A stretch of 33,522 nt of DNA, taken from the NCBI GenBank assembly GCA_045637525.1, contig JAZTZP010000128.1, positions 1 through 33,522 of the forward strand. The letters are read 5' to 3'. The notes below the pieces were generated by a model. It saw nothing but the letters and a program-made list of their open reading frames with translations, was not told the DNA's origin and searched no databases. The position numbers and the translations under genes were made by a program. Origin of the DNA: JAZTZP01 sp045637525. GTDB lineage: Bacteria > Bacillota > Clostridia > UBA1381. Shown one piece after another: positions 1 to 9,715 of the stretch. Within the stretch, counting starts at the first letter, position 1. Each line of letters opens with the position of its first letter.

Positions 1-147
1 CATTTATTATGCATTGACAATATATAGTAAAAACATAGATAATTTGATATCCCACCACCGCAAGCGGTCCCCCTCCCTTTAGGCAAGGGAGGCTTGCAAA
101 GCGACACCGAAATCCTACTGCTTTATCGCAGATAAACTATAATTTAT
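1..147. repeat. Right half of a MITE-like intergenic repeat (second copy)
   Basis: Positions 1-147 match 9822-9968 with four mismatches by eye. The stretch holds the CCGC-AA-GCGG hairpin, the CCTCCCTT/AAGGGAGG hairpin, and the right terminal inverted repeat at 127-146. The left half would lie before the start of the window. The element ends seven bases short of the stop codon of the esterase-like gene (TAA at 154-156), so it sits in that gene's 3' flank and its hairpins may help end or protect the transcript. Confidence 0.85.
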
Positions 148-153
148 CAGTTC

Positions 154-2583
154 TTAGTTACAAGAAACGTAAACAATAAAACTGTCGTCTGTTATTTCCT
201 GAGACTTGCAATCAATTGAATACACACCATCAACGCACTCTGCCTGACCGAAATATGTATTTTCTCCATCTGAATTTACAATTCTTACAGAAACTGTATT
301 TCCTTCGCTAGTACCTGATACTGTGATTATACCTTCATCGCTTCTTACGCTCTCTACTGTTGTAATCTTTTCTGATTTCTTAACTTCGCTTACAGTAAAT
401 GCCAAAAGCTCTTCATCTCCGGCTGTAAGACCGAGAGTATCTGTTGAGAATATAATCTTATCTGTAAGTGGCATCAAAGTATTTTGTACCCAGATAAATG
501 CTTCAACAGAGTCGCCTGCGCTTACGCTTTCAAAGACTAAGTCAGCTGTAAGTGTTACTCCGTCAGATGCCGACTTTTTACCGTCTGTCTTAACTGCCTT
601 TATGTTGCCGTCAGCGTCCTTCTGAACTGTGATAAGAAGTATATCATCCTGTGTCTTTGTTGAGATAACGTTTACAGAAGTCTTCACACCGCCTGCTATA
701 TCAGCCGCTGATGTGATATATGTGTCATTAATTGTCTTGAACCTGAGTCCCGAAAGGATATATCCTGTTGACGGAACTATTCTAACGCCTGTACGTGCAC
801 CCTGACCTGCATATGTTACAGCGTCTGTTACAGTAATTTCATAAATTGCTTCCGGAGCTATTTCGCCAAAGTTTGTTAATGTATAGATGTTGCCATCAAG
901 GCTTCCTTCATAATCCGTTATAACGCCGTTTATCTTAAGGAATACGCTTTCTTCATTAACTGTATTATAATCCGGATATCCGTCAAATTCTATTGCAATG
1001 CTTTCGCTAACGTTATCAGAAACAGCCTGAGCATTTTCCATTTCAAGCTCTTCTCCGTTTACATATATTGCATCTATCTCAGGAGTTTCATATGTGCGTG
1101 ACATTGCGAAATATGCGAGTATAAAAGTATTGTCTGCACTGCACTCTGCAGGAGTTGTCAGTTTAATTGTATGCCAGCCCTTTGAAAGCTTATCCGATGT
1201 GAAAACAACTCTGCCTCTGTATTTTTCTTCGCCGGTTTCTATCGGCTTCATCATAAACGGCTTTGAATTATTTGATGCACAGTAGTTTGAGAACTTACCG
1301 GTTACTTCATTGTCTGTTCCTTCATCAATTACGAAATCAACTTCAACACCGTTTGGCTTTGTCTTATTTCTGAGTCCTACAAGACCTATTGAATCACCAT
1401 AGAAATTAAACTCTGCTGTTGCGCCCGGCTCTGCTGCTATAAACGGCTTATAGTCTTCGCCTGCGAAGAAAATTGTATCGCTCTCGGTAAAGCCTGTAAG
1501 CTTTGCAAGCGATGCCGGTATCAGATCAGCATTCACAACTGTATCGGAATAATATAATTCCTTACCCGAAGCCGGCTTTTTAAAGCCCTCTGCTGTAAAC
1601 TTCTCAAACATTTCTCTTGCATATCTGTAATAACCTGCATTGTTCGGATGAACGTTGTCAGATAAAATTGTATTAAACCAGAAAATATCTGTTGAGTTCC
1701 ATGCAGCAGCCTCTTCTTCCGACCATGCGTCGAATGCTGAACCATACATATCGCTCTTTTTAGCATATACATCTGTCTTCTTATGTCCCTGAGCCTTATT
1801 ATAGTTCTCATCTGCAACTTCTTTATCTGTTACTGCCGCAATATATTCTGCAGCTGATAAATACTTTACTTCTCCGCTTGTTGCATTACCCCTTGACATA
1901 TAATCACGGATATATGCATCAACACCTTCAGCATTTGTCCAGTATCCCTCGGGAGTTTCATATTTTGCAATCATTTCAGGAACTAATTCATAATAAACTC
2001 CGCTATATAAATCCATTGTCTGAACGCCGTAATATTCTGCCAAATCATCAGCCTTAGCATATCTGTACGCATTTGGTCTGCTTCCAGCATAAACGAATAC
2101 AACGTAAGGAACCTTGTCAAGCTCAAGAAGAGTCTGAATCATTCCTTCATATTGCTTTTCGAGATGCTCATCCCCGCCGTTTCTGTCGTTAATAGAAAAT
2201 TCGATGAATACGAGATCAGGATCTCTGTCTGCAATGAGCTTTTTAAAACGGTATTTACCAAACTCAGCCATTGTATCACTGATACCAACGTTATTGCCTG
2301 TAACTGTCTTATCCGGGCAAAGCTCTGTAAACTTTGCTGTTACAAGAGATGCCCATGAATTTTCATAACCGCCCTTAGAACCGTCACCAAAGGTTATAGA
2401 TCCGCCTATGTATGAAATATTTATTGTATCGCCCGGAAATGCCGCATCTATTTTGCTTTTTAAAGCCGCATTATCCGCTTCCGATAACTCTACCTGTCCT
2501 TCAACATACTCCGCATTTACTGCAGGTACCATAAATGAACAAAGCATCATGCATGAAATAATTAACGAAATTATTTTCTTCAT
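154..2583 (-). CDS. Secreted SGNH/GDSL hydrolase (esterase-like) with C-terminal accessory domains
   Basis: This 809-aa protein is probably an exported carbohydrate esterase or related SGNH hydrolase. A signal peptide covers residues 1-24 (VNA before the cut). Block I is Gly-Gly-Ser-Ile-Thr with the likely nucleophile Ser62. Gly100 fits block II and Asn132 (FSIND) fits block III. Asp309-x-x-His312-Pro fits block V, so a full Ser/Gly/Asn/His set plus Asp is present. Residues from about 345 to 480 look like a beta-sandwich. About 500-595 resembles a bacterial Ig-like (Big_5) module with 'NGVITDYEG'. The rest is beta-rich and unassigned. GAAAGGGG lies nine bases before the ATG. The gene starts 17 bases after the 451-aa gene and is the last of the cluster. 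The family commonly removes acetyl groups from plant polysaccharides; the actual substrate here is unknown. Confidence 0.82.
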   Translation of the reverse strand: MKKIISLIISCMMLCSFMVPAVNAEYVEGQVELSEADNAALKSKIDAAFPGDTINISYIGGSITFGDGSKGGYENSWASLVTAKFTELCPDKTVTGNNVGISDTMAEFGKYRFKKLIADRDPDLVFIEFSINDRNGGDEHLEKQYEGMIQTLLELDKVPYVVFVYAGSRPNAYRYAKADDLAEYYGVQTMDLYSGVYYELVPEMIAKYETPEGYWTNAEGVDAYIRDYMSRGNATSGEVKYLSAAEYIAAVTDKEVADENYNKAQGHKKTDVYAKKSDMYGSAFDAWSEEEAAAWNSTDIFWFNTILSDNVHPNNAGYYRYAREMFEKFTAEGFKKPASGKELYYSDTVVNADLIPASLAKLTGFTESDTIFFAGEDYKPFIAAEPGATAEFNFYGDSIGLVGLRNKTKPNGVEVDFVIDEGTDNEVTGKFSNYCASNNSKPFMMKPIETGEEKYRGRVVFTSDKLSKGWHTIKLTTPAECSADNTFILAYFAMSRTYETPEIDAIYVNGEELEMENAQAVSDNVSESIAIEFDGYPDYNTVNEESVFLKINGVITDYEGSLDGNIYTLTNFGEIAPEAIYEITVTDAVTYAGQGARTGVRIVPSTGYILSGLRFKTINDTYITSAADIAGGVKTSVNVISTKTQDDILLITVQKDADGNIKAVKTDGKKSASDGVTLTADLVFESVSAGDSVEAFIWVQNTLMPLTDKIIFSTDTLGLTAGDEELLAFTVSEVKKSEKITTVESVRSDEGIITVSGTSEGNTVSVRIVNSDGENTYFGQAECVDGVYSIDCKSQEITDDSFIVYVSCN

Positions 2584-2600
2584 TTACATTATCCCCTTTC

Positions 2601-3956
2601 TTATTCAGCAACTTCTTCATCAACAGCCGGAGCTGCCTCAGCCGGTATAGCATCAAAATCTGCATACGGAATCATATTGTCAAGATCGCTCCATGCAAAT
2701 CCCTTTACAAAATCGCCGCCGCTGATATTAAATACATTTGCAGCACCCTTAAGTGCTCCCCATCCTGTCGGAACTGATACAGCCTCTTCTATTGAATCAT
2801 AGAAATAGTCATCAGCATCATAGAAGCCTGTAATCATTGTAAGCGGAAGAGTGCTTTCTGTTTCGTTATTATATGTAACGCTTGCTGTATATGTTTCGCC
2901 AGCAGTAATTTCATCTGTCAGATTACCGCATCCGTCAAGATAAGTTACCTTTGATACAGTCTCGTCTGTGTCTATTGTGTAGCAAAGATAGTTGTCTACT
3001 ATGTTCTTATCACAGAATGTTGTGGCAACTCCGTCGCCGTCAAAATCATATATAAACTTTGAACCTGTCTTTAATCTTGCACCTATACGGATTTTTGTCG
3101 GGATCTCATTATATGTAAGTGCATAAGCATCATACGCTGAACGGCCTGTCAGATTGAACCAATCTTCATTTCCGGCTTTTAAGTAAAGCTCGTATGGATA
3201 TTTGCCGGCTTCATTTTCATTGAGCTCAATTACCAGTCGGTATCTGTAATTATCTGCTGTCGTTAAATCCGGAATTCCCGACGGATAAATTCTCGGACGC
3301 GATGTTGTAGGAGCTGTCTCGGTCGGTGCTTCCGTTCCTGTCGATAAAGTCATTCTTTGGTTATCAGTCCAATCCGACGCATTATCATAATTAAACGGTA
3401 ACGGTGACATGAAGAACAGCGGTATATCTACGTCCGAAGTATTCTTATAATATACGCCAAAACCGCAATTCCATTGGTCTCCCTTATCACCCAAAGGCGG
3501 CAACATAACAGGCTCTGTATCCTCTACTATGTAAAAACCTTCTGTACCGGCTTCATCATCGGTTGCAATCTCGTATCTTAATCTGTACCAGTCAAACTCA
3601 ATTACAAGCTGATCATCATCCTCTGTTACACCTGTTATATCTCTTTCAAAAACTGCTGCCTGAGGTGTTGTACTTGTTCCCGGTGTCGCAAGCGATCTGA
3701 ACATCTCCATACGTCCGTCTGCTATGCGTACCTTATTCGAACTATATTTCTGGATAGTACTCCATCCGCCCCATATAGTTGCATTGTTCGATTTGGATTC
3801 ATAGCCCTCGCCTGCGGTAAAATCCTGATCGGATAAAACCTTGGCAAAAGCACTGCCCTGTGCCGCAATCATTCCTGATGCAAGTACTGTGGCAAAAATT
3901 CTTTTTTTATTCATTTTCCTTTGTGCGCCTGCATGATAACCGGCAAAATCATACAT
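2601..3956 (-). CDS. Exported protein of unknown function, beta-sandwich-like
   Basis: I do not recognise this 451-aa protein. A hydrophobic signal segment (IFATVLASGMIAAQGSAFA) ends near residue 38. The best ribosome site, AAAGGAG six bases before the ATG at 3956, gives a long basic lead-in before that segment. A second ATG at 3914 would give a more typical signal peptide, but its purine-rich site is only about two bases away. The mature N-terminal half (about 40-300) reads like a jelly-roll or LamG-type fold with alternating beta strands, interrupted by a Thr/Pro-rich stretch around 'TEAPTETAPTTSRP'. The C-terminal part is acidic. There are no recognisable catalytic motifs. It lies between an SLH protein and an SGNH hydrolase in the same tight run, so a glycan-binding or surface-structural role is a guess from context. 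Confidence 0.75.
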   Translation of the reverse strand: MYDFAGYHAGAQRKMNKKRIFATVLASGMIAAQGSAFAKVLSDQDFTAGEGYESKSNNATIWGGWSTIQKYSSNKVRIADGRMEMFRSLATPGTSTTPQAAVFERDITGVTEDDDQLVIEFDWYRLRYEIATDDEAGTEGFYIVEDTEPVMLPPLGDKGDQWNCGFGVYYKNTSDVDIPLFFMSPLPFNYDNASDWTDNQRMTLSTGTEAPTETAPTTSRPRIYPSGIPDLTTADNYRYRLVIELNENEAGKYPYELYLKAGNEDWFNLTGRSAYDAYALTYNEIPTKIRIGARLKTGSKFIYDFDGDGVATTFCDKNIVDNYLCYTIDTDETVSKVTYLDGCGNLTDEITAGETYTASVTYNNETESTLPLTMITGFYDADDYFYDSIEEAVSVPTGWGALKGAANVFNISGGDFVKGFAWSDLDNMIPYADFDAIPAEAAPAVDEEVAE

Positions 3957-4011
3957 ACGCCTCTCCTTTCTCTTTTTAATTTTTATATTTTATGCCGATA
4001 TTAATTACAAC

Positions 4012-6714
4012 TTAATCCTGATAGTCTAATATATAGACCGAATCATTTTTGTTATTATACCTGCAGCATGTAACAATTTCATCTCCGGGCTTAATGTCCG
4101 AAACAAGCTTTGAGCTGTCGCAGTACACCTTGTTTCCATGCTTTTCCACCGTAGTTACATATCCCGTAAATCCTGTCAGATTTACTACTACATTTCCGAT
4201 AGTATCACCAAGACTTATGATAACATAACCATTTATGTTCTTTACAACCTTGCCGTAATACATCTTTCTTTGTGTCTGCTGTCCGTAAATGTACCTTTCA
4301 TTGGTCTCATCGTGTACGGATGTTGCACTGTGTGCAAAGGAACTTCCTCCGTACTGACCTGTTTTTTCAGCCTGAAGCTTACGTGAAATTCCGATAATCT
4401 TACCTGAATTACTTAAGTTATATAAAAGCATATCACCCGGCTTTACTGTATCAAGAACATCTGTTATGAGCTCCTTGTAATCACCACGGTCATAATAAAG
4501 AGTAACTTCATTTCCGTTTTCCACACCCTTTATATAGTCAACAACCTCATCATCCTCATTTACGCCCTTTCCAATTGCTGTTACAACAAGCGGATAATTG
4601 GCACTTCCATTGAATACATGAGCATCTGTTGCCGTATCGAAATATCTTATAACGACTCCGGCTGTAAGCTTTTCATCCACATCATAAATATAAAGACTCG
4701 CATCATCATCATCACTCACCGTACCTTTTTGGCAAATGAAATCCTCTTCGTTTGTGTAAATATCGAAAAAGTAAGTATCGCCCGTTGCAATAAATTTACC
4801 GCCCAGGCTCATACTTCCTGCACTTTGAAGAGCATACGGATAATAAGTATAATCATCCCTCATCTCTACTACTCCGCCGAAATTGAGTGGATATCTGCCA
4901 TCAAAATCCTCAACGTCTGCTGTTGATGCAACGATGTTTATTGCAGAAATTATTCCTTTATCACTCACGCGATATTCTATAAGCTGTCTTAAAGGTTCAG
5001 CTGTTGACTCCGTTGTTCTTCCGCCATCGAAAGAGTTACTGCTGTCTATTATAGTTACGGCATCTTCAACATCCATTCTTCTGCCGTTCGGATAACCGTC
5101 ATAGCCGAGAGTTACCTTGTCCTTCATGATATACTTTACAATCTCGCCGTCTGTACTGAATAATTTTACGTAATATCTGTCCTCTTCATCGGTATCCTCA
5201 AAAGACTTTATATATATTCCGTATTTAAAATCCGTCTCCGCATCATATTCAATATACTGTATCTTTCCATATATATTGAGATATGCAGTAACAGTTTTTC
5301 CCGGCACTATCTGCGGTATCTTTCCGGCATTTGAAAATTCCATGCATTGTGTTGTTACCTTATATTCATTTCCGTCAATCACAATACCTTCTTCAGATAC
5401 ACCCTCAAGATTTCCGGTTACTTTTTCATCAGAAGCCTTTATTACCTTATAACCGGTCTTTGAGTTTGTTCCTATCATAATGCTGTCGCCCTCTTTAAGT
5501 GCGGCTGCTGTAAGCTTGACTCCATCTTTATATATAGCGTAGTACTCTTTGTCGCCTTTGTTTTCCAGCTTACATATTCTTGATTTATCAATCATATCAA
5601 GTACATTACAGCCATCATCCTCGTAGGCAATCTCAGCAACGCAGTACTCTTCCGAAGCGTTAAATACAATAAGCACGTCATATACGTCATCGTTATTGTT
5701 ATCAATAAGTCTTACGTCTCCAAGATCCGGACGTGTATCCTTTATACTGTACTCCGGCTCTGCAATTCCGTTGATTATGACGCATAAATTCTCAGAAAGA
5801 GACACACTCTTTAATCTGTAGTTATAGTCATAATACATATAGCTCCGAAGTGCAGTATTTCCCTTATCATAGTCAACGATATACTCATCGGTAAGATTTA
5901 AAATATTATTCTTTATCGGATACAAGAACTGAGCCGTATATTCGCCGTCGATATCGGTATAGTAGTATTCAACATACATACCGAGATAATCTTTATCAAT
6001 GCTATCAGCAGCAAACATTATACCATCAATTGTTATATATCCTTCTTTTGTTGATTTTTCCTCCGTAAGAGTTGTTACATCATTGCCTGTTACAACACCT
6101 CTTGCAATATACATATCTCTGTATTCGGAAAGAAAAGTTTTTTCGGTATCGTAAATTTCCGCCGACTCATCCGAAACCTGTACTTCAACAACTTCTGCCT
6201 CTAAGCAGTTATCAAGAATTCTTAAAATATCTCCTCGTACCGGATATTTATCGTTTGTAATACCCTTTACAATTTCAAGAGACATTCTTCTGTCAGCCTC
6301 TTTTGCCGGAAGATCGTTATATCCGAGGATTTTTTTAAGACATTCTTTTACCTCATCAAGTGATACATACTCATCAGGATAAAATTTTCCATCACTGTAT
6401 CCGGTGAAAAATCCCAGATCGCTTACAAGCATAATTTCGCCGGCATATACATGATCTTTTGAAACATCCTTGTAAACGCTTCCGGAAGGCTGTGCTATAT
6501 CAATTATCCCAAGAAGCTTTGTAATAATTACGGAAAATTCCGATCTTCTTACAGGCTTATCAATCGAAAGATGTTCATCATATACTCCGGTAATGCCCAA
6601 CCCTTCAAGTCTTGAAAGATAATCAACCTCCGGTATATCGTCCGATGCAGCAAACGTCGGTAATGAACCGAGAAGTAAGCTTAAACTTACAAAAATCAAA
6701 AGTAACTTTTTCAA
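4012..6714 (-). CDS. Secreted protein with N-terminal SLH domains
   Basis: This 900-aa exported protein has a signal peptide at residues 1-22. A weak SLH-like repeat follows at about 30-78, then a clear one at about 81-130 (YKDV..AGEIMLVSDLGFFTGYSDGKFYPD), and perhaps a degenerate third to about 172. SLH domains bind pyruvylated secondary wall polymers, so this end should anchor the protein to the wall. Residues 190-900 are beta-rich and repetitive, with recurring 'GDxI/GDEI' small-barrel-like turns, and lack catalytic motifs I know. The start is TTG: GGAG sits five bases upstream, and the TTG overlaps the previous gene's TGA as TTGA, which implies coupled translation with the 991-aa SLH protein. 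A structural or spacer function is likely, but it is not shown. Confidence 0.8.
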   Translation of the reverse strand: MKKLLLIFVSLSLLLGSLPTFAASDDIPEVDYLSRLEGLGITGVYDEHLSIDKPVRRSEFSVIITKLLGIIDIAQPSGSVYKDVSKDHVYAGEIMLVSDLGFFTGYSDGKFYPDEYVSLDEVKECLKKILGYNDLPAKEADRRMSLEIVKGITNDKYPVRGDILRILDNCLEAEVVEVQVSDESAEIYDTEKTFLSEYRDMYIARGVVTGNDVTTLTEEKSTKEGYITIDGIMFAADSIDKDYLGMYVEYYYTDIDGEYTAQFLYPIKNNILNLTDEYIVDYDKGNTALRSYMYYDYNYRLKSVSLSENLCVIINGIAEPEYSIKDTRPDLGDVRLIDNNNDDVYDVLIVFNASEEYCVAEIAYEDDGCNVLDMIDKSRICKLENKGDKEYYAIYKDGVKLTAAALKEGDSIMIGTNSKTGYKVIKASDEKVTGNLEGVSEEGIVIDGNEYKVTTQCMEFSNAGKIPQIVPGKTVTAYLNIYGKIQYIEYDAETDFKYGIYIKSFEDTDEEDRYYVKLFSTDGEIVKYIMKDKVTLGYDGYPNGRRMDVEDAVTIIDSSNSFDGGRTTESTAEPLRQLIEYRVSDKGIISAINIVASTADVEDFDGRYPLNFGGVVEMRDDYTYYPYALQSAGSMSLGGKFIATGDTYFFDIYTNEEDFICQKGTVSDDDDASLYIYDVDEKLTAGVVIRYFDTATDAHVFNGSANYPLVVTAIGKGVNEDDEVVDYIKGVENGNEVTLYYDRGDYKELITDVLDTVKPGDMLLYNLSNSGKIIGISRKLQAEKTGQYGGSSFAHSATSVHDETNERYIYGQQTQRKMYYGKVVKNINGYVIISLGDTIGNVVVNLTGFTGYVTTVEKHGNKVYCDSSKLVSDIKPGDEIVTCCRYNNKNDSVYILDYQD

Positions 6715-9686
6715 TTTGTCTCCTCCTCTCCGTCATTTACCCTGTTAATCAGATTGTATACAACCTGTGCCACCTCTGCTCTTGTAGCCTTTTCAGCCGG
6801 TGAAAATTCATTGTTTTCATTTCCGCTGAAAATTCCTTTTTTATAAAGGTTGTTTACACTGTCAGTTGCGTATGATGCAATCTGTCCTTCATCGCCAAAT
6901 GACTGAGCTTCTCTTATATCGCTTACTGTCAGTTTCATTGCAGTAATTGCTCTGTCTATCATTACGGCAATATCCTGTCTTGAAATATCAACGCCTACTC
7001 CAAACTCGGTATCGCTTATTCCGCTTACGATACCGTTTGAATATGCCGCATAGATGTAAGGTGTATACCATTGTCCGAGAGCAGCATCTTCAAATATATC
7101 ACTCTCCTGCATATTCTTTATTCCCATTGCTTCAACAAGAATTTTTATAAATTCTTCTCTTTTTATATTATCATTCGGACGATACGTTCCGTCACCGCTT
7201 CCTGATATGATATTTTCATTATACAGATATTCGATTGCATCCTTTGCCCAGCTTACATTCTCAATATCCGAGAATACGACGTTTTCTGACGGTGTATTTA
7301 CATCGTCATCGGTATTGTTTTCAATATTTTCTTGTTCGTTTTCCGTCTTTTGGCTCTTGCCCGGATCAACGTATGACACTACGGTGTTTCCACTGCCTCC
7401 GCCACCACCGCCGCCTCCGCCGGTAGGTACTCTTGAAGGCTTTGAATCAGAACCGTAATCTGCCGGCTTCGCACCGTCAATAGCAGTTCTTATCTGTTCT
7501 GCACTTGTGAATCCTTTCTGAGTGAGCGCCGTTACCAATGAAGCCTTGTATTCAGGCTTACCGAGCTTTGCAATCTGAGCCGGTGTAAGCTCTAAAACAT
7601 CAGAATTTCCGTTTACTGTTGAAAGAATGTTACTCGGCTCTGCTTTATTTATAAGTATAATTGCATTACTGTATGCAACAAACCTTTCAATATCAGCCGG
7701 ACTTTCTGCTTTTAAAATGTTTAATATACCGGTAGCACTGTTTATCCATTCCTCAGTAACACTAACGCCTGCTTGTTCGCTGTGAGTTGAAACAAAGTAT
7801 GCCTTATCTGCTGCTTCATTAAATCCCACAACAAGCACAGCCTCTTTAAATACATCGCAAAAATCTGTTATTGCCTGGGCGGCACTTCCCAATAAATAAT
7901 CCGATACGGATTTCTTATTGAGATTTTTATATTCAGAAATATCAAGCTTTAATATATTTTCATATTTTATAATAAAAGCATCAACCTGTTCGGCAGTCGT
8001 ACCCGGTGTATTTTTCAGCGCCGTCCATTCCGCCTGACACTGCTCTAAATCATTTTTTGAAGCGTAGTATGCCGAATACGGACCTGCAATTTCATCTGAA
8101 CCTTCATATACCACATAGAAATTGTATCTTCCGCTCATGTTGTCTTCAGAAAATACATATTCTATGCTCTGTGTATCAAAGCATTTAACATCTGAAATAA
8201 TATTGTCACTTGTCAAAAACTCGGATATTGTATATGCCACGTCCGCACCAAGACTCTTTGGTGGAAGTACCAATACTTTTGTTTTCCCTTCAGCTTCTGT
8301 ATTAATCTTTACTTTTGTATCACCTTCAAATGCCGGCTCTGAACATAGCGGAGCTGCATTTTTATTTGAAATAACAAATCTGTAAGAAGATGAGCCGTCC
8401 GAAAGAATGATAACATCATCCTTTACCTCTTTTGTCATGCCGTCAATTGCAATATCCGGCATTTCCTCACCGACATTCATTGTTATCTTATAAAGATAAT
8501 GACTTTCGCTAAATTCGCGGTCAATAACTCCGTTTGTAAGATTTATCACATCGTATCCGCTGTAATCAAAGCCTTTAAATTCATCATAAAACTCTGCCGT
8601 AACAGTTCCCTCTGCCGGGAATTCTGCTGTTGTTTCATCGCAGGCTAAAGCAGTAACCGTCTTTTTCTCACTCTTTGTGATAACGCCGTTTTCATCAAGC
8701 GTGTTTATAAGAATGTATCTTGTTATGTCATAAGGAGACGGGTTGTTTTCGTAAAAATGAACCGCTCCGCCCTCAACGTAAAGCTCACGCTTTGCCGGAT
8801 TTTCCTCAGTTTCAAAGCTATATACTGCCGGCTTTGCATAAAATCCGTCAGTACTCTTTACGGTACCCGGTATTTCAAGCTCATATGTGGTTGAATATTC
8901 AAGACCACGCACCGGTATTAATTTAACACCTGACGCATTATCCGGATTTATTTCTGCTTCAACCGGAACTTCATTTCCGTTTTCATCCGTTAAAGTTATC
9001 CCGGACACACTTTCCGGATCTATTTCTGCGTCAAATACAATCTCCGGTGAAAAATCATTTTTCACCTCAGCGCCATCATCGAAATTCTTTTCCGAAACTT
9101 CCGCTGACATACTGTATGCCTTTATATTACCGATTGTTGCCACAGTTCCTCTTTCAATTCCCACTCGTACTCCCGTAAGATAAACTTTATCATATTCCGT
9201 TATCGGGACTTTGTTATATGTAATATCCGTCTCATAAGTAGCTATATTTTCACCGTCTTTTAATACATCAACAGTTATTTTTCCTGTATAAAAGTCAGCA
9301 CACCACTTAAATGTATACAATGCTTCTTCTTCAATCGTAACAACATTTGTTGTCTTCTCCGCATCATTCTTTATTCTGAATGAACCATCCATATATAAAA
9401 ATCCTGAAATATGTTTACTTTCTCCGCCCGGTTCAACGGCTATCTGTGCAAACCGTAAAAACGAATAGCTGTGGTTCTGGTCAGGAATCTTTTCTATATA
9501 AATCTCATATTCGCCACAAACACTTCTCATTCCTGTAACTTCCACATCCGAAAACTCTGAATAGTAAGTCTTCTTCGGATTTGTCGGAACACTGTCATGA
9601 TAATACTCGTATCCGGCATTAACACATGTAAAAGAGAATAAACTAAATAACAGCGTAAATAAAACGCCTATTAAACTTTTCTTCAT
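6711..9686 (-). CDS. Large secreted protein with three C-terminal SLH domains
   Basis: This 991-aa protein has a signal peptide of about 24 residues. A beta-sandwich (LamG-like) region follows to about 200, then a Big_5-type Ig-like module around 200-300 ('FSPEIVFDAEIDPESVSG...STTYELEIPGTVKSTDG'). A mixed region with a helical stretch spans about 550-740, followed by a polyglycine linker near 757 and a Glu/Asn-rich spacer. Three SLH repeats close the protein at about 804-853, 864-915 and 928-980. The first has the classic 'FSDIENVSWAKDAIEYLYNE' opening. SLH repeats tether the protein to the cell wall; the exposed modules may hold polysaccharide. GAGGAG lies six bases before the ATG. It is the first gene of a four-gene cluster, and the MITE lies directly upstream. 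Confidence 0.85.
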   Translation of the reverse strand: MKKSLIGVLFTLLFSLFSFTCVNAGYEYYHDSVPTNPKKTYYSEFSDVEVTGMRSVCGEYEIYIEKIPDQNHSYSFLRFAQIAVEPGGESKHISGFLYMDGSFRIKNDAEKTTNVVTIEEEALYTFKWCADFYTGKITVDVLKDGENIATYETDITYNKVPITEYDKVYLTGVRVGIERGTVATIGNIKAYSMSAEVSEKNFDDGAEVKNDFSPEIVFDAEIDPESVSGITLTDENGNEVPVEAEINPDNASGVKLIPVRGLEYSTTYELEIPGTVKSTDGFYAKPAVYSFETEENPAKRELYVEGGAVHFYENNPSPYDITRYILINTLDENGVITKSEKKTVTALACDETTAEFPAEGTVTAEFYDEFKGFDYSGYDVINLTNGVIDREFSESHYLYKITMNVGEEMPDIAIDGMTKEVKDDVIILSDGSSSYRFVISNKNAAPLCSEPAFEGDTKVKINTEAEGKTKVLVLPPKSLGADVAYTISEFLTSDNIISDVKCFDTQSIEYVFSEDNMSGRYNFYVVYEGSDEIAGPYSAYYASKNDLEQCQAEWTALKNTPGTTAEQVDAFIIKYENILKLDISEYKNLNKKSVSDYLLGSAAQAITDFCDVFKEAVLVVGFNEAADKAYFVSTHSEQAGVSVTEEWINSATGILNILKAESPADIERFVAYSNAIILINKAEPSNILSTVNGNSDVLELTPAQIAKLGKPEYKASLVTALTQKGFTSAEQIRTAIDGAKPADYGSDSKPSRVPTGGGGGGGGGSGNTVVSYVDPGKSQKTENEQENIENNTDDDVNTPSENVVFSDIENVSWAKDAIEYLYNENIISGSGDGTYRPNDNIKREEFIKILVEAMGIKNMQESDIFEDAALGQWYTPYIYAAYSNGIVSGISDTEFGVGVDISRQDIAVMIDRAITAMKLTVSDIREAQSFGDEGQIASYATDSVNNLYKKGIFSGNENNEFSPAEKATRAEVAQVVYNLINRVNDGEEETN

Positions 9687-9715
9687 TATAATCTCCTCTC
9701 ATTTGAATTATGAAT

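Noticed and set aside
7395..7426. GC-rich triplet run as a regulatory or mobile sequence
   Set aside because: It simply encodes the polyglycine linker before the SLH repeats of the 991-aa protein.
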